From Gemmatimonadota bacterium (GTDB lineage: Bacteria; Gemmatimonadota; Gemmatimonadetes; Gemmatimonadales; Gemmatimonadaceae), in assembly GCA_016182795.1 (NCBI GenBank), contig JACPFW010000039.1, forward strand, positions 24,892 through 88,891: a DNA stretch of 64,000 nucleotides, read 5' to 3'. Each line of letters begins with the position of its first letter. Within the stretch, counting starts at the first letter, position 1. Below the pieces are notes generated by a model that was given only the letters and a program-made list of their open reading frames with translations, was not told the origin of the DNA and did not search any database. The position numbers and the translations under genes are program-made. Shown in pieces: positions 34,811-43,303 of the stretch.

Positions 34811-35991
34811 TGCCGTTCTACCACACCCTTGGGCAGGTGCCACGCAAGCGGCACACGGTCTTTCGCCGCCCTGACGGCGGGCTGTACAGCGAGCAGTTGA
34901 TGGGCAATGAGGGATTCACCGGTCCCTCGTCGCTGCTGTATCACACGCATCCGCCGACGACGGTGCTCAGCGTGCGTCGCGTGCGCGACATTCGATGGGA
35001 ACCCGATCCCGACCTCACCCTGCGGCATCGGCACTTTCGCACGCGGCAGCTGCCCAAGGGCGGTTCGCCGACGCTCGACCGCATTCCGATTCTGTTCAAC
35101 CGCGACATCGCGATGCTGTGGGCCGAGCCTGACGTGGAGGACGCCCACTTCTACCGCAACGCGCAGGCCGACGAGGTGGTGTATCTCGCCGAGGGAGCGG
35201 GGACGCTCGAGTCGCAGTTTGGCTTTCTGCTGGTGAAGCCCGGCGACTACGTGGTGCTGCCGCGCGGCGTAATGCATCGCTGGCGGTTCACCACGCCAGC
35301 CAAGATGCTGGTCATGGAAAGCCGCGGCTACGTGCGGCCGCCGTCGCGGTACCGCACCGAGTACGGACAGATCGTCGAAGGCGCGCCGTACAGCGAGCGC
35401 GATTTCCGGCGCCCCACCGAGCTCGTGACGTTCGACGAGAAAGGTGAGTTCCCGATCCTCGTCAAGCAGTACAACGGCCTGACGGAGATGGTGCTCGACC
35501 ACCATCCATTTGACGTCGTCGGCTGGGACGGGTTCTTCTATCCGTGGGCGTTCAATATCCACGACTTCGAACCCATCGTCGGGCGCATTCACCAGCCGCC
35601 GCCGGTGCACCAGACGTTCCAGGGCGACGGCTTCGTGATCTGCTCGTTCTGTCCGCGGCCGTACGACTTCGACCCCCAGGCCGTGCCCGCGCCGTATGCG
35701 CACAGCAACGTCGACTCCGACGAAGTGCTGTTCTACGCGTCGAGCGAGTTCATGAGCCGCAAGGGTATCGAGTACGGCTCCATCACGCACCATCCCGACG
35801 GCCTGCCGCACGGTCCGCATCCGGGACGCACCGAAGCGAGCATCGGCGCCAAGGCGACCAACGAACTCGCGGTGATGATGGATTCGTTCCGGCCGCTGCA
35901 CGTGGCCAAGGCAGTGCTGCCGGCGGAGGACGTGGAGTACTACCGGTCGTGGGTCGAAGACGGCGCGGGCTTCAATCCGCCGACTAGCTGA
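34810..35991 (+). CDS. hmgA: homogentisate 1,2-dioxygenase
   Basis: Opens the ring of homogentisate to maleylacetoacetate. The 393-residue cupin protein begins MPFYHTLGQVPRKRHTVFR (GTG start at 34810, overlapping hpd by one base) and carries NAQADEVVYLAEGAG, DYVVLPRGVMHRW, VVGWDGFFYPWAFNIHDFEP and the iron-binding region APYAHSNVDSDEVLFY plus ITHHPDGLPHGPHPG. The next enzymes, maleylacetoacetate isomerase and fumarylacetoacetase, are not in this window. Confidence 0.96.
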   Translation: MPFYHTLGQVPRKRHTVFRRPDGGLYSEQLMGNEGFTGPSSLLYHTHPPTTVLSVRRVRDIRWEPDPDLTLRHRHFRTRQLPKGGSPTLDRIPILFNRDIAMLWAEPDVEDAHFYRNAQADEVVYLAEGAGTLESQFGFLLVKPGDYVVLPRGVMHRWRFTTPAKMLVMESRGYVRPPSRYRTEYGQIVEGAPYSERDFRRPTELVTFDEKGEFPILVKQYNGLTEMVLDHHPFDVVGWDGFFYPWAFNIHDFEPIVGRIHQPPPVHQTFQGDGFVICSFCPRPYDFDPQAVPAPYAHSNVDSDEVLFYASSEFMSRKGIEYGSITHHPDGLPHGPHPGRTEASIGAKATNELAVMMDSFRPLHVAKAVLPAEDVEYYRSWVEDGAGFNPPTS

Positions 35992-36042
35992 GCGTGCGGC
36001 CAGCACCGTAATTTCTACGCTCGACCCTCTACTGTATTAATC

Positions 36043-37215
36043 ATGCCCCGCCTTAGCGCGCGCTACGCCTCGCTCCCCGTGTACATGCTCGCCACCATCC
36101 CGCAGAAGAAGCGGGATCTGATCGCCCGCGGAGTGGACGTCATCGACCTCGGCGCCGGCGACGCCGACTTGGCGCCGCCGCCCAAGGCGGTGGCCGCGCT
36201 CGCCGAGGCGGCGCGGGACCCGGCGATGTCGCGCTATGGCTTTGGGCTTGGCCTGCCCGCGTTTCGCGAGGCGGCGGTGGCGTGGATGGAGCGGCGCTTC
36301 GGACAGCGCTTCGATCCGCTCGCGGAAATCGTTCCGCTGATCGGCAGCAAGGAGGGGATCGCGCACCTCGCGCTGGCGTATCTCGAGCCTGGTGACGTCG
36401 CCATCATCCCCGACCCGGGCTACCTGTCGTATCTCGGCGGCACGCTGCTGAGCAATGCGACGCCGTACATGTATCCCATCACGCCGCGCACCAACTTCCT
36501 GGTCGATGTCGACGAGATCCCGGCGGACGTGCGGGCGAGGGCCAAGCTCCTGTACCTGAACTATCCCAACAACCCGACGGCCGCGGTGGCGCCGCGCGAC
36601 TACCTCAAGAAGGTGGTCGACTGGTGCGCGGCGCACGACATCCTGCTGCTCTACGACAACGCGTACAGCGAGATGACGTTCGACGGGTACGTGGCGCCGA
36701 GCATCTTCGAGATCGACGGCGCGCGCGAGGTGGCGATCGAGTTCCACTCGCTGTCGAAGACGTACAACATGACCGGCTGGCGGCTCGGCTGGGCGGCCGG
36801 GGCCGCCAAGTTCATCACGCCGCTCGCCAAGGTGAAGAGTTTCCTCGACACCGGACAGTTCATGGCGTCGCAGCGAGCGGGCATCGCCGCGTTCGAGAGC
36901 CACTCCGACTGGCTCCCCGGCAACCTCGCCATCTTCAAGGCGCGCCGCGACGCGGCGGTGGCGGCGTTCCGCGCCGAAGGGTTCAACGTCGCAGTGCCCA
37001 AGGCGTCGATGTATCTGTGGGTGCCGCTGCCCGCGGGGATCGGCTCGGTGGAGTTTCACGAGCGCCTGATGCAGGACGAGGGAGTGATTGCGCTGGCCGG
37101 CAAGGCACTTGGCGACGGCGGCGAGGGGTTCTTCCGCGTGTCGTTCATTACCTCGCCGGAGCGACTGGCGGAGGCCGCCAAGCGGGCCGGACGCGTGCTG
37201 CGCAAGATGGTCTGA
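36043..37215 (+). CDS. class I/II aminotransferase
   Basis: Fold-type I PLP aminotransferase of 390 residues. It shows VDVIDLGAGDADLAPP, YGFGLGLPAFREAAVAWMER, YLNYPNNPTAAVAP, LLYDNAYSEMTFDG, and FHSLSKTYNMTGWRLGWAAG with the cofactor lysine at 239. The sequence resembles LL-diaminopimelate/aspartate/alanine-type aminotransferases. Located 51 bp after hmgA and in the same direction, so it may transaminate tyrosine or phenylalanine to feed hpd; that is inference from context. Confidence 0.9.
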   Translation: MPRLSARYASLPVYMLATIPQKKRDLIARGVDVIDLGAGDADLAPPPKAVAALAEAARDPAMSRYGFGLGLPAFREAAVAWMERRFGQRFDPLAEIVPLIGSKEGIAHLALAYLEPGDVAIIPDPGYLSYLGGTLLSNATPYMYPITPRTNFLVDVDEIPADVRARAKLLYLNYPNNPTAAVAPRDYLKKVVDWCAAHDILLLYDNAYSEMTFDGYVAPSIFEIDGAREVAIEFHSLSKTYNMTGWRLGWAAGAAKFITPLAKVKSFLDTGQFMASQRAGIAAFESHSDWLPGNLAIFKARRDAAVAAFRAEGFNVAVPKASMYLWVPLPAGIGSVEFHERLMQDEGVIALAGKALGDGGEGFFRVSFITSPERLAEAAKRAGRVLRKMV

Positions 37216-37300
37216 CTGGCAGAGCGCAGGGCGCCGGCGCAAACTCAAGCACGCCGCCACGCCAAGCGTGGTGCCCATCGCTCATCCCGTGAGGACCTCT

Positions 37301-38827
37301 GTGTCACGTTTCCGGTTCACCGCACGCCCCCTCGCGTTCGTTGCCTCGCTCGCGCTCGCCGTCAGCGCCGCGACCGCCCAGCAGCCCTCCCGTGCACCGC
37401 AGGCTCCGCAGACACCGCAGGATCGGCTGGTCGCGGCGATGCACGGCGTCTCGAGCAACGTCATCCTCGACTACGTGAAGGAGATGACGTCGGAGAAGTT
37501 CGGCGGCCGGCTCACCGGCACGCCCGGCTACGACGCGTCGGCCGCGTGGACGGTGGGACTGCTCAAGGGCTGGGGCTACCAGCCGATGGGCGATCAGGGG
37601 AGCTGGTATCAGAAGTTCCCCAATCCGTACACGCTGGTGCTGCCCGGCACTGAACTGTCGCTGCGCGTCCCGCAGCCCGGCGGCGGCGAGATCGTGAAGT
37701 CGTACCGGTGGGAGACCGAGTACTACCAGGGCTCCACGTCCGACGCGGGGAAGGTGACCGCCGAGGCCGTGTATGTCGGGTACGGCGTCACGGCGCCGGA
37801 ACTCGGATACGACGATTATGCGGGCGTGGACGTGAAGGGGAAGATTGTTGTTGTCGAGCCCGAAGCGCCGATGGGACCGATGCCCGACACGGCGCTGTTC
37901 AAGAAGTGGCGTCCGTATTCGTTCCACTCGTACAAGATCGAGAATGCCGCCAAGCACGGCGCGGCAGGGAAGGTCTACAACTACCACATCGTCAATCCCA
38001 ACGCGCGCTTCGTGAAGGGGCTCATTCTCAGCTACGTCAATGAAGTCGTGCTGAATGACCTGTTCGCCGGCTTGCCCATGAGCCATCGGCAGACGGTGGA
38101 CCAGATCCGGAAGACGCTCAAGCCGGCGTCGCGCGCATTCGGCAAGACGATGACGTTGATGAACACGACGGTGCACCATCCGGAGGGGATCGGCTCGAAC
38201 GTGATTGGCGTGCTTCCCGGCAGCGATCCCGCGCTCAAGGACGAGTACGTGGTGCTCGGCGCGCATCTCGACCACCTCGGTTACAACCACGAGATGATGC
38301 CGGGCGCGCATGACAATGCGTCGGGCGTGGCGGTGCTGCTGGCCGCGGCGGAGGCGATCACGAAGTCCAAGGTGCCGCTCAAGCGCAGCGTGCTGCTGCT
38401 GCTGTTCGGCGCGGAAGAGCAGGGAGTATGGGGCTCGGAGTACTACGTGAACCACCCCGTGGTGCCGAACGCGAAGATCGCAGCGTTCCTGAATCTCGAG
38501 AGCGTCGGGCGCGGCGAACGCATTGGCGTGTCGTCGGGGGTCGAGTACCCGGCCATATTCGAGGCGATGAAGCGCGCCAATGACGCCTATGTGCATCGGG
38601 CGATGGGGGCGTTCGCCAACCTGAACCTCGCGCGCCCGCGGCAGGACGCGGCGCATTTCCTGTGGGCCAAGATCCCGACGGTGAGCATCGGCACGAGCGG
38701 CGCGCCGCCGCTGCCGTATGCGTCGTATCACACCACCAAGGACCGCTGGGAAATCATGACGCCGGAGATCATGGAAGACCTGGCGCGGATCACGTTCCTG
38801 GCGACGGTTGATTTGGCGAATCGCTGA
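37301..38827 (+). CDS. secreted M28-family metallopeptidase
   Basis: Exported zinc peptidase of 508 residues, with signal peptide ending LALAVSAATAQQ. The GTG at 37301 is chosen because GAGG lies six bases upstream (37291-37294). A PA-type insert spans roughly residues 120-250 (VYVGYGVTAPELGYDDYAGV). The catalytic domain has VLGAHLDHLGYN, GAHDNASGVAVLLAAAEA, LLLFGAEEQGVWGSEYYVNH and, near the end, YASYHTTKDRWE (last histidine). It acts with the S9 peptidases nearby in extracellular or periplasmic peptide use. Confidence 0.92.
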   Translation: MSRFRFTARPLAFVASLALAVSAATAQQPSRAPQAPQTPQDRLVAAMHGVSSNVILDYVKEMTSEKFGGRLTGTPGYDASAAWTVGLLKGWGYQPMGDQGSWYQKFPNPYTLVLPGTELSLRVPQPGGGEIVKSYRWETEYYQGSTSDAGKVTAEAVYVGYGVTAPELGYDDYAGVDVKGKIVVVEPEAPMGPMPDTALFKKWRPYSFHSYKIENAAKHGAAGKVYNYHIVNPNARFVKGLILSYVNEVVLNDLFAGLPMSHRQTVDQIRKTLKPASRAFGKTMTLMNTTVHHPEGIGSNVIGVLPGSDPALKDEYVVLGAHLDHLGYNHEMMPGAHDNASGVAVLLAAAEAITKSKVPLKRSVLLLLFGAEEQGVWGSEYYVNHPVVPNAKIAAFLNLESVGRGERIGVSSGVEYPAIFEAMKRANDAYVHRAMGAFANLNLARPRQDAAHFLWAKIPTVSIGTSGAPPLPYASYHTTKDRWEIMTPEIMEDLARITFLATVDLANR

Positions 38828-38953
38828 AGAAACGTCGGGCCGCTTCGCCTCAGGTCAGCGGAGCGGTCCGGCAGCGCGTAGAGGATGAATCGGGCGGCTG
38901 CCTCCGGGCGGTCGCCCTGCTGCCCCCAACGAATCATGCCACCCGGAGCACGT

Positions 38954-41155
38954 ATGCATCGTTCGCTCGCCCTGCTGTTGCTCGCCCTCCCCTTGGCCGC
39001 CCAGCAGCCCGCGGCGGCGCCCGCGGCTCCCCGCGCCTTCACCCCCAACGACTGGTACAAGGTCACCCAACTCAGCGCGCCGGCGATCTCGCCCGACGGC
39101 AAGCTGGTGGCCTTCACCGTCACCACGGTCGTCGAGAAGGACAACAAGCGGCACAGCGAGATCTGGGGCGTCCCGACGGCTGGTGGCACGCCCATGCGTT
39201 ATACCTCGCCGGGATATGAGAGCTCGAACCCGCGCTTCTCGCCCGACGGCAAGTATCTGTTCTTTACCTCCAATCGCCCCGGCGGCCGCGGCAACACGTG
39301 GGCCCTGCGCATGGACCAGCCGGCCGGTGAGGCCGTGCAGGTGGAGAATTACCCCAGCGGTTCCGTGCCCAAGGACAAGAGCTTCGCGGTCTTTGATGCG
39401 GTTGCCGACACCACGGGCGGCGGCGGTGGTGGCCGCGGTGCGGGCGGACGTGGCGGCCCGGGTGGTTTCGCCCTGCCCACGGGCGGTTTCGCCCCGAATG
39501 CGATGGCGTTCCCGCCCTACGGCGCCATTACCAAGCCGGTGGACGAGAAGCGGTTTGACGGCCGCCACATTGTGACCTTCCCATACAAGGTCAACGGCAT
39601 CGGATTCATTCCGAACGCCCGTGAAGCCCGGCGTGTTCGGCCGTTCCAGGTTTTCACGCAGAAATTCGACGGATCCAAGCGCGTGCAGGTGACGGATACC
39701 CGCTACTCGCATGCGCAGGTCACGGTCTCGCCCGACGGCAAGTGGATCGCGTTCATCGCCGACGCGCAGCTGCGCCCGGACAGCGTGGTGCAGCAGGTCG
39801 CCGATTCGCTCTCCAAGCTTCCGTACGATGCCCAGCGCGAGGAGACGCCGCGCAACGACCGCGATATCTACGTCATTCCCGTCACCGGCGGCGAGCCGCG
39901 CAAGGTCGCGTCGCTGCAGGGTGACGAGAGCAACCTCGACTGGTCGCCTGACGGCAAGAAGCTCCTGTTCATCAGCCGCGCCGAGCGCACCAAGAACGCG
40001 CGCTTGATGCTCATCGACGCCGCGGGCGGCGCGCCGCAGAACCTGACCAACGGCTGGCAGTACGAGCCGGGGAATGCCGAGTTCCTGCCCAACGGCGAGA
40101 TCCTGATGAGCGCCGACGTCGGTGCCCGCACGGCGCTCTTCACGGTGAATCCGAAGACGAGTCAGATGCGCGAGACGATTGGCGGCCGGCGCGTGGTGCG
40201 CGGCTTCGCGCGCGACGAGGCGGGCACCAAGGTGGCGTTCGTGGCGACGAGCGTGAACCGCCCGACGGAACTGTTTATCGCCGACCTCGATGGCCGCAAG
40301 GATGGCAAGAACGACGGCAAGAACGAGCGGGCGCTCACCGACTTCAACGCCGGCGTGAATGCCCAGATCGCCTGGAGCGACGCCGAGAAGTTCACGTTCC
40401 AGGGCGTCGGCGGCCTGACGATTGAAGGGTGGGTGATGAAGCCGTTCGGCTATCAGGCGGGCAAGAAGTATCCGCTGGTGCTCTACATCCACGGCGGCCC
40501 GCACTCACGCTACGACGAAGGGTGGTTCGACGAGTTCCAGAACCTCGCCGGCGCTGGCTTCATGGTGCTGTACACGAACCCGCGCGGCTCGAGCGGCTCG
40601 GGCGCCGACTTTACCTTCAGCACGCGCGGCCGCTGGTTCGCCGAAGACTTCAAGGACCTGATGCAGGCCACCGACATCGCCGCCCAGCGCCCCGACGTGG
40701 ACAGCACGCGGATGGGCGTCACCGGCGGCTCGTACGGCGGCGTGATGACGGCGTGGGTGACGTCGCACACGAACCGATTCAAGGCCGCCGAAACGGACCG
40801 CATGATCAGCAACTGGTGGTCGTGGTACGGCGCGAGCGACGCGCAGGGGCTCACGGAGTTCGAGTTCTACGGCAAGCCGTGGGAGAACCCGGCGATGTAC
40901 GACTCGCTGTCGCCCATCCGCTACGTGACGAAGGTGAAGACGCCGACGTTGATGGTGCAGAGCGAGGAGGACCATCGCACGCCGATGGCCGACGCGGACC
41001 AGTGGTTCATGGCGCTCAAGAAACAGGGAATCCCGGTGGAGTGGGTGCGCTACCCGCGCTCCAACCACGACCTGTCGCGCACGGGCGAGCCGTGGCTGCT
41101 CGTGGACCGGTTGGGGCGCCTGCGGCAGTGGTTCGCGCACTGGTTGAAGCCGTAG
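38954..41155 (+). CDS. secreted S9-family prolyl oligopeptidase-type peptidase
   Basis: Exported serine peptidase of 733 residues; signal peptide MHRSLALLLLALPLAAQ. The N-terminal half is a beta-propeller of TolB/PD40 repeats (SPDGKYLFFTSN, SPDGKWIAFIAD, SPDGKKLLFISR). The alpha/beta-hydrolase half has the catalytic triad S593 (GVTGGSYGGVMT), D673 (SEEDHRTP) and H705 (SNHDLSRTG), as in acylaminoacyl or dipeptidyl peptidases of family S9C. A glycine-rich loop (GGGGGGRGAGGRGG) at about residues 155-170 is unusual. Ends five bases before a large repeat-hairpin region. Confidence 0.94.
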   Translation: MHRSLALLLLALPLAAQQPAAAPAAPRAFTPNDWYKVTQLSAPAISPDGKLVAFTVTTVVEKDNKRHSEIWGVPTAGGTPMRYTSPGYESSNPRFSPDGKYLFFTSNRPGGRGNTWALRMDQPAGEAVQVENYPSGSVPKDKSFAVFDAVADTTGGGGGGRGAGGRGGPGGFALPTGGFAPNAMAFPPYGAITKPVDEKRFDGRHIVTFPYKVNGIGFIPNAREARRVRPFQVFTQKFDGSKRVQVTDTRYSHAQVTVSPDGKWIAFIADAQLRPDSVVQQVADSLSKLPYDAQREETPRNDRDIYVIPVTGGEPRKVASLQGDESNLDWSPDGKKLLFISRAERTKNARLMLIDAAGGAPQNLTNGWQYEPGNAEFLPNGEILMSADVGARTALFTVNPKTSQMRETIGGRRVVRGFARDEAGTKVAFVATSVNRPTELFIADLDGRKDGKNDGKNERALTDFNAGVNAQIAWSDAEKFTFQGVGGLTIEGWVMKPFGYQAGKKYPLVLYIHGGPHSRYDEGWFDEFQNLAGAGFMVLYTNPRGSSGSGADFTFSTRGRWFAEDFKDLMQATDIAAQRPDVDSTRMGVTGGSYGGVMTAWVTSHTNRFKAAETDRMISNWWSWYGASDAQGLTEFEFYGKPWENPAMYDSLSPIRYVTKVKTPTLMVQSEEDHRTPMADADQWFMALKKQGIPVEWVRYPRSNHDLSRTGEPWLLVDRLGRLRQWFAHWLKP

Positions 41156-41160
41156 GGTCA

Positions 41161-41355
41161 GACAAGTAGAGACAAACACAGACAAACACATACAAACACA
41201 GACAAACACAGACAGGCACAGAGAAACACGGAGGGGCAGGGTCGACGTCGCGATGGCGTCATTCCTGCCCCTCCGTGTCTTTCTGTGTCTTTCTGTGCCT
41301 TTCTGTGCCTTTCTGTGCCTGTCTGTGCCTGTCTGTGCCTGTCTGTGCCTTTCTA
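41161..41355. repeat. 10-bp repeat arrays flanking a hairpin between convergent genes
   Basis: Left: about five copies of ACAGACAAAC-type units (41169-41220). Centre: perfect 14-bp stem, 41227-41240 with 41264-41277, loop of 23 bases. Right: about eight copies of a TCTTTCTGTG/CCTGTCTGTG unit (41278-41355), roughly complementary to the left array. The right array reaches the stop codon of the opposite-strand amidohydrolase. A bidirectional terminator is likely. Confidence 0.85.
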
Positions 41356-42618
41356 TCTCCTCTCCACCACGCCCCCCTTCATCACCATCCGCACCGCGCG
41401 CACGGCGTGAATATCACGCGTCGGGTCGCCCTGCACGGCGACCAGATCGGCGAGCAGGCCGGGGGCGACGCGCCCCACGCGAGACTCCGAGTGGAGAAGC
41501 TTCGCGTTGCCTGACGTCGCGGCCTTCAGCACGGCGAGCGGCGCCATGCCGTAGTCGACCATCAACTCCATCTCGCGCGCATCGTCGCCGTGGGCGTACA
41601 CGCCCACGTCACCGCCGACGCACATCGTGACGCCGGCGGCCAGCGCGGTCTTGAATGACGCGCGCTTCGCCGTGATCGACGCCGGTTCGGGATCCACCCC
41701 CTTCTTCCAGCCGGCGTACTGACGCGTGGCGTCGCCCGCCGCGAGCGTCGGGCAGAAGGTGACGTTGTGCTCCTTCATCAATCGCCACGTCTCGTCGGTT
41801 CCGCCGTCGCCGTGCTCGATGCTCTCGACGCCGGCGACGATGGCGCGCCGCATCCCTTCGGGCGTGCTCGCATGCGCCACCACCGCGCGCCCGCTGCTCT
41901 TCGCCACCTCGACGATGGCGCGCAGTTCGGCCTCGGTGAAGGTGGGCATCGTCTCACCGCGCGGCCCCCAGCGGTAGTCGGCGTACACCTTCACCCAGTC
42001 GGCGCCGTGGGCGATCTGGTCGCGCGCCACATGCATCACGCCATCGATCCCGTCGGCCTCTTCGGCCCCCTGCGGCGGATCAAACGCGAAATCGGTGCGC
42101 TTGGGGGCGTAGCTCCCCGTAACGAGCATCGCCCGCGTAGCCACCTGCATGCGCGGCCCGGGGATGATCCCCTGGTCGATGGCCTGCTTCAGGCCGACGT
42201 CGGCGTAGCCAGCTCCCTCGGTGCCGAGGTCGCGGATGGAGGTGAACCCCGCCATCAGCGTGGCCCGCGCGTGGTTGACCGCGCGCGCCGTGCGCAGGGC
42301 AAGCGGCTCGCGCAGGACCTGATCGTTCCACGCGGTCTCGTTGTACGGATGCAGAAAGAGGTGCGTGTGCGCCTCGATCATCCCCGGGATCAGCGTCGTC
42401 CCCGGCAGGTCGATGACGGTCGCCCCCTTCGGCGCGCCAACCTGCGCCTCCGGCCCCACGGCCGCGATGCGATCGCCGCGCACCAGCACCGTCCAGCCGG
42501 CCGCCGGCGCGTCGCTGACGCCATCCCACACCGCCGCCGGCTTCAGCAGTACGAGCGTGTCCCGCGTTTGCGCCGCCAGCGGCGCGGCGAGCATGCCGAG
42601 AAGAATGAGAAGTCGCAT
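41353..42618 (-). CDS. secreted amidohydrolase family protein
   Basis: Metal-dependent amidohydrolase of 421 residues with signal peptide MRLLILLGMLAAPLAAQ. Ligand motifs: GMIEAHTHLFL (HxH), DWVKVYADYRW (bridging Lys), AVVAHASTPEG and VESIEHGDGG (two His), and CVGGDVGVYAHG (Asp). The architecture matches the imidazolonepropionase/Xaa-Pro dipeptidase-like group often secreted in this kind of bacterium. ATG 42618 gives the cleanest signal peptide. Probably acts on dipeptides or cyclic amides outside the cytoplasm; substrate uncertain. Convergent with the S9 peptidase. Confidence 0.9.
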   Translation of the reverse strand: MRLLILLGMLAAPLAAQTRDTLVLLKPAAVWDGVSDAPAAGWTVLVRGDRIAAVGPEAQVGAPKGATVIDLPGTTLIPGMIEAHTHLFLHPYNETAWNDQVLREPLALRTARAVNHARATLMAGFTSIRDLGTEGAGYADVGLKQAIDQGIIPGPRMQVATRAMLVTGSYAPKRTDFAFDPPQGAEEADGIDGVMHVARDQIAHGADWVKVYADYRWGPRGETMPTFTEAELRAIVEVAKSSGRAVVAHASTPEGMRRAIVAGVESIEHGDGGTDETWRLMKEHNVTFCPTLAAGDATRQYAGWKKGVDPEPASITAKRASFKTALAAGVTMCVGGDVGVYAHGDDAREMELMVDYGMAPLAVLKAATSGNAKLLHSESRVGRVAPGLLADLVAVQGDPTRDIHAVRAVRMVMKGGVVERR

Positions 42619-42643
42619 AGCCACGCACCTCACCGTGATGCCG

Positions 42644-43198
42644 TCAGTGCAGCTTGGGAAAATCCGTTACGCCGCCCGAGACAATGAACGCCATGAACTC
42701 CGCGCTGTCCGTGGCGAGCAGCTTCACCTTGGCCGACGGCATGATGAGCATCTGCCCCGACCACGCGTACGAATGCGGAACGTACACCACCACCGAACCG
42801 TCCATGCCCAGGCGATCGGCCGACGACTGGGTGAGAAAGCCGAGGACCTGCACGTCGCTGCCGATCCCGAGGTCCACGAGCGCCGGCTGGCTGAACCGCT
42901 TCTTCTCGCCGACGAAGGCGCTCAGCACGTCCTTCGTGGACGTATAGAGCAGGCGGACAAACGGCAGGCGCTGCAGCAGGTCCTCGAACATGGTCACCGC
43001 CGAACGCGTCAGGATGCTCGACCCGAGCGCGCCAACGGTGGTGATGATGACGAGGGTGAGGACGAAGCCGATGCCGGGGATCGAAATGCCGAGCCAGCCA
43101 TCGACGCGCGTGAAGATCCCGTAGCAGACCCAGACGGTCACGACGACGGGGACGGTGAGGATGAGGCCGCGAATGAAGTAGCCGAAGATCCGTTTCAT
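42644..43198 (-). CDS. DUF502 family membrane protein
   Basis: Membrane protein of 184 residues with two helices, at about 5-27 (IRGLILTVPVVVTVWVCYGI) and 40-62 (IGFVLTLVIITTVGALGSSI), then a soluble domain containing PFVRLLYTSTKDVLSAFVGE, VLGFLTQSS, VVVYVPHSYAWSG and the family end TDSAEFMAFIVSGGV. This is the DUF502 pattern, also known as a plant COV1-like family; biochemical role unknown. ATG 43198 puts the first helix at the N-terminus. It lies 25 bp before the amidohydrolase on the same strand and may be co-transcribed. Confidence 0.9.
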   Translation of the reverse strand: MKRIFGYFIRGLILTVPVVVTVWVCYGIFTRVDGWLGISIPGIGFVLTLVIITTVGALGSSILTRSAVTMFEDLLQRLPFVRLLYTSTKDVLSAFVGEKKRFSQPALVDLGIGSDVQVLGFLTQSSADRLGMDGSVVVYVPHSYAWSGQMLIMPSAKVKLLATDSAEFMAFIVSGGVTDFPKLH

Positions 43199-43303
43199 GG
43201 TCTCGAGGGCAACGGAGTGGGCGGGGAGCTCGTACCTTAGGAAGACCCGGGGGGCAGGTCTGTGTCTCCCGCGGGGAAGATAACTCCACACCCGGATTCC
43301 GCG

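Noticed and set aside
33587..34843. 418-codon minus-strand frame opposite hpd
   Set aside because: hpd carries all three iron ligands on the plus strand; the antisense product has no domain.
41161..41355. Possible CRISPR array
   Set aside because: Units are 10 bp and contiguous with no unique spacers; no cas genes nearby. It is a tandem repeat with a hairpin.
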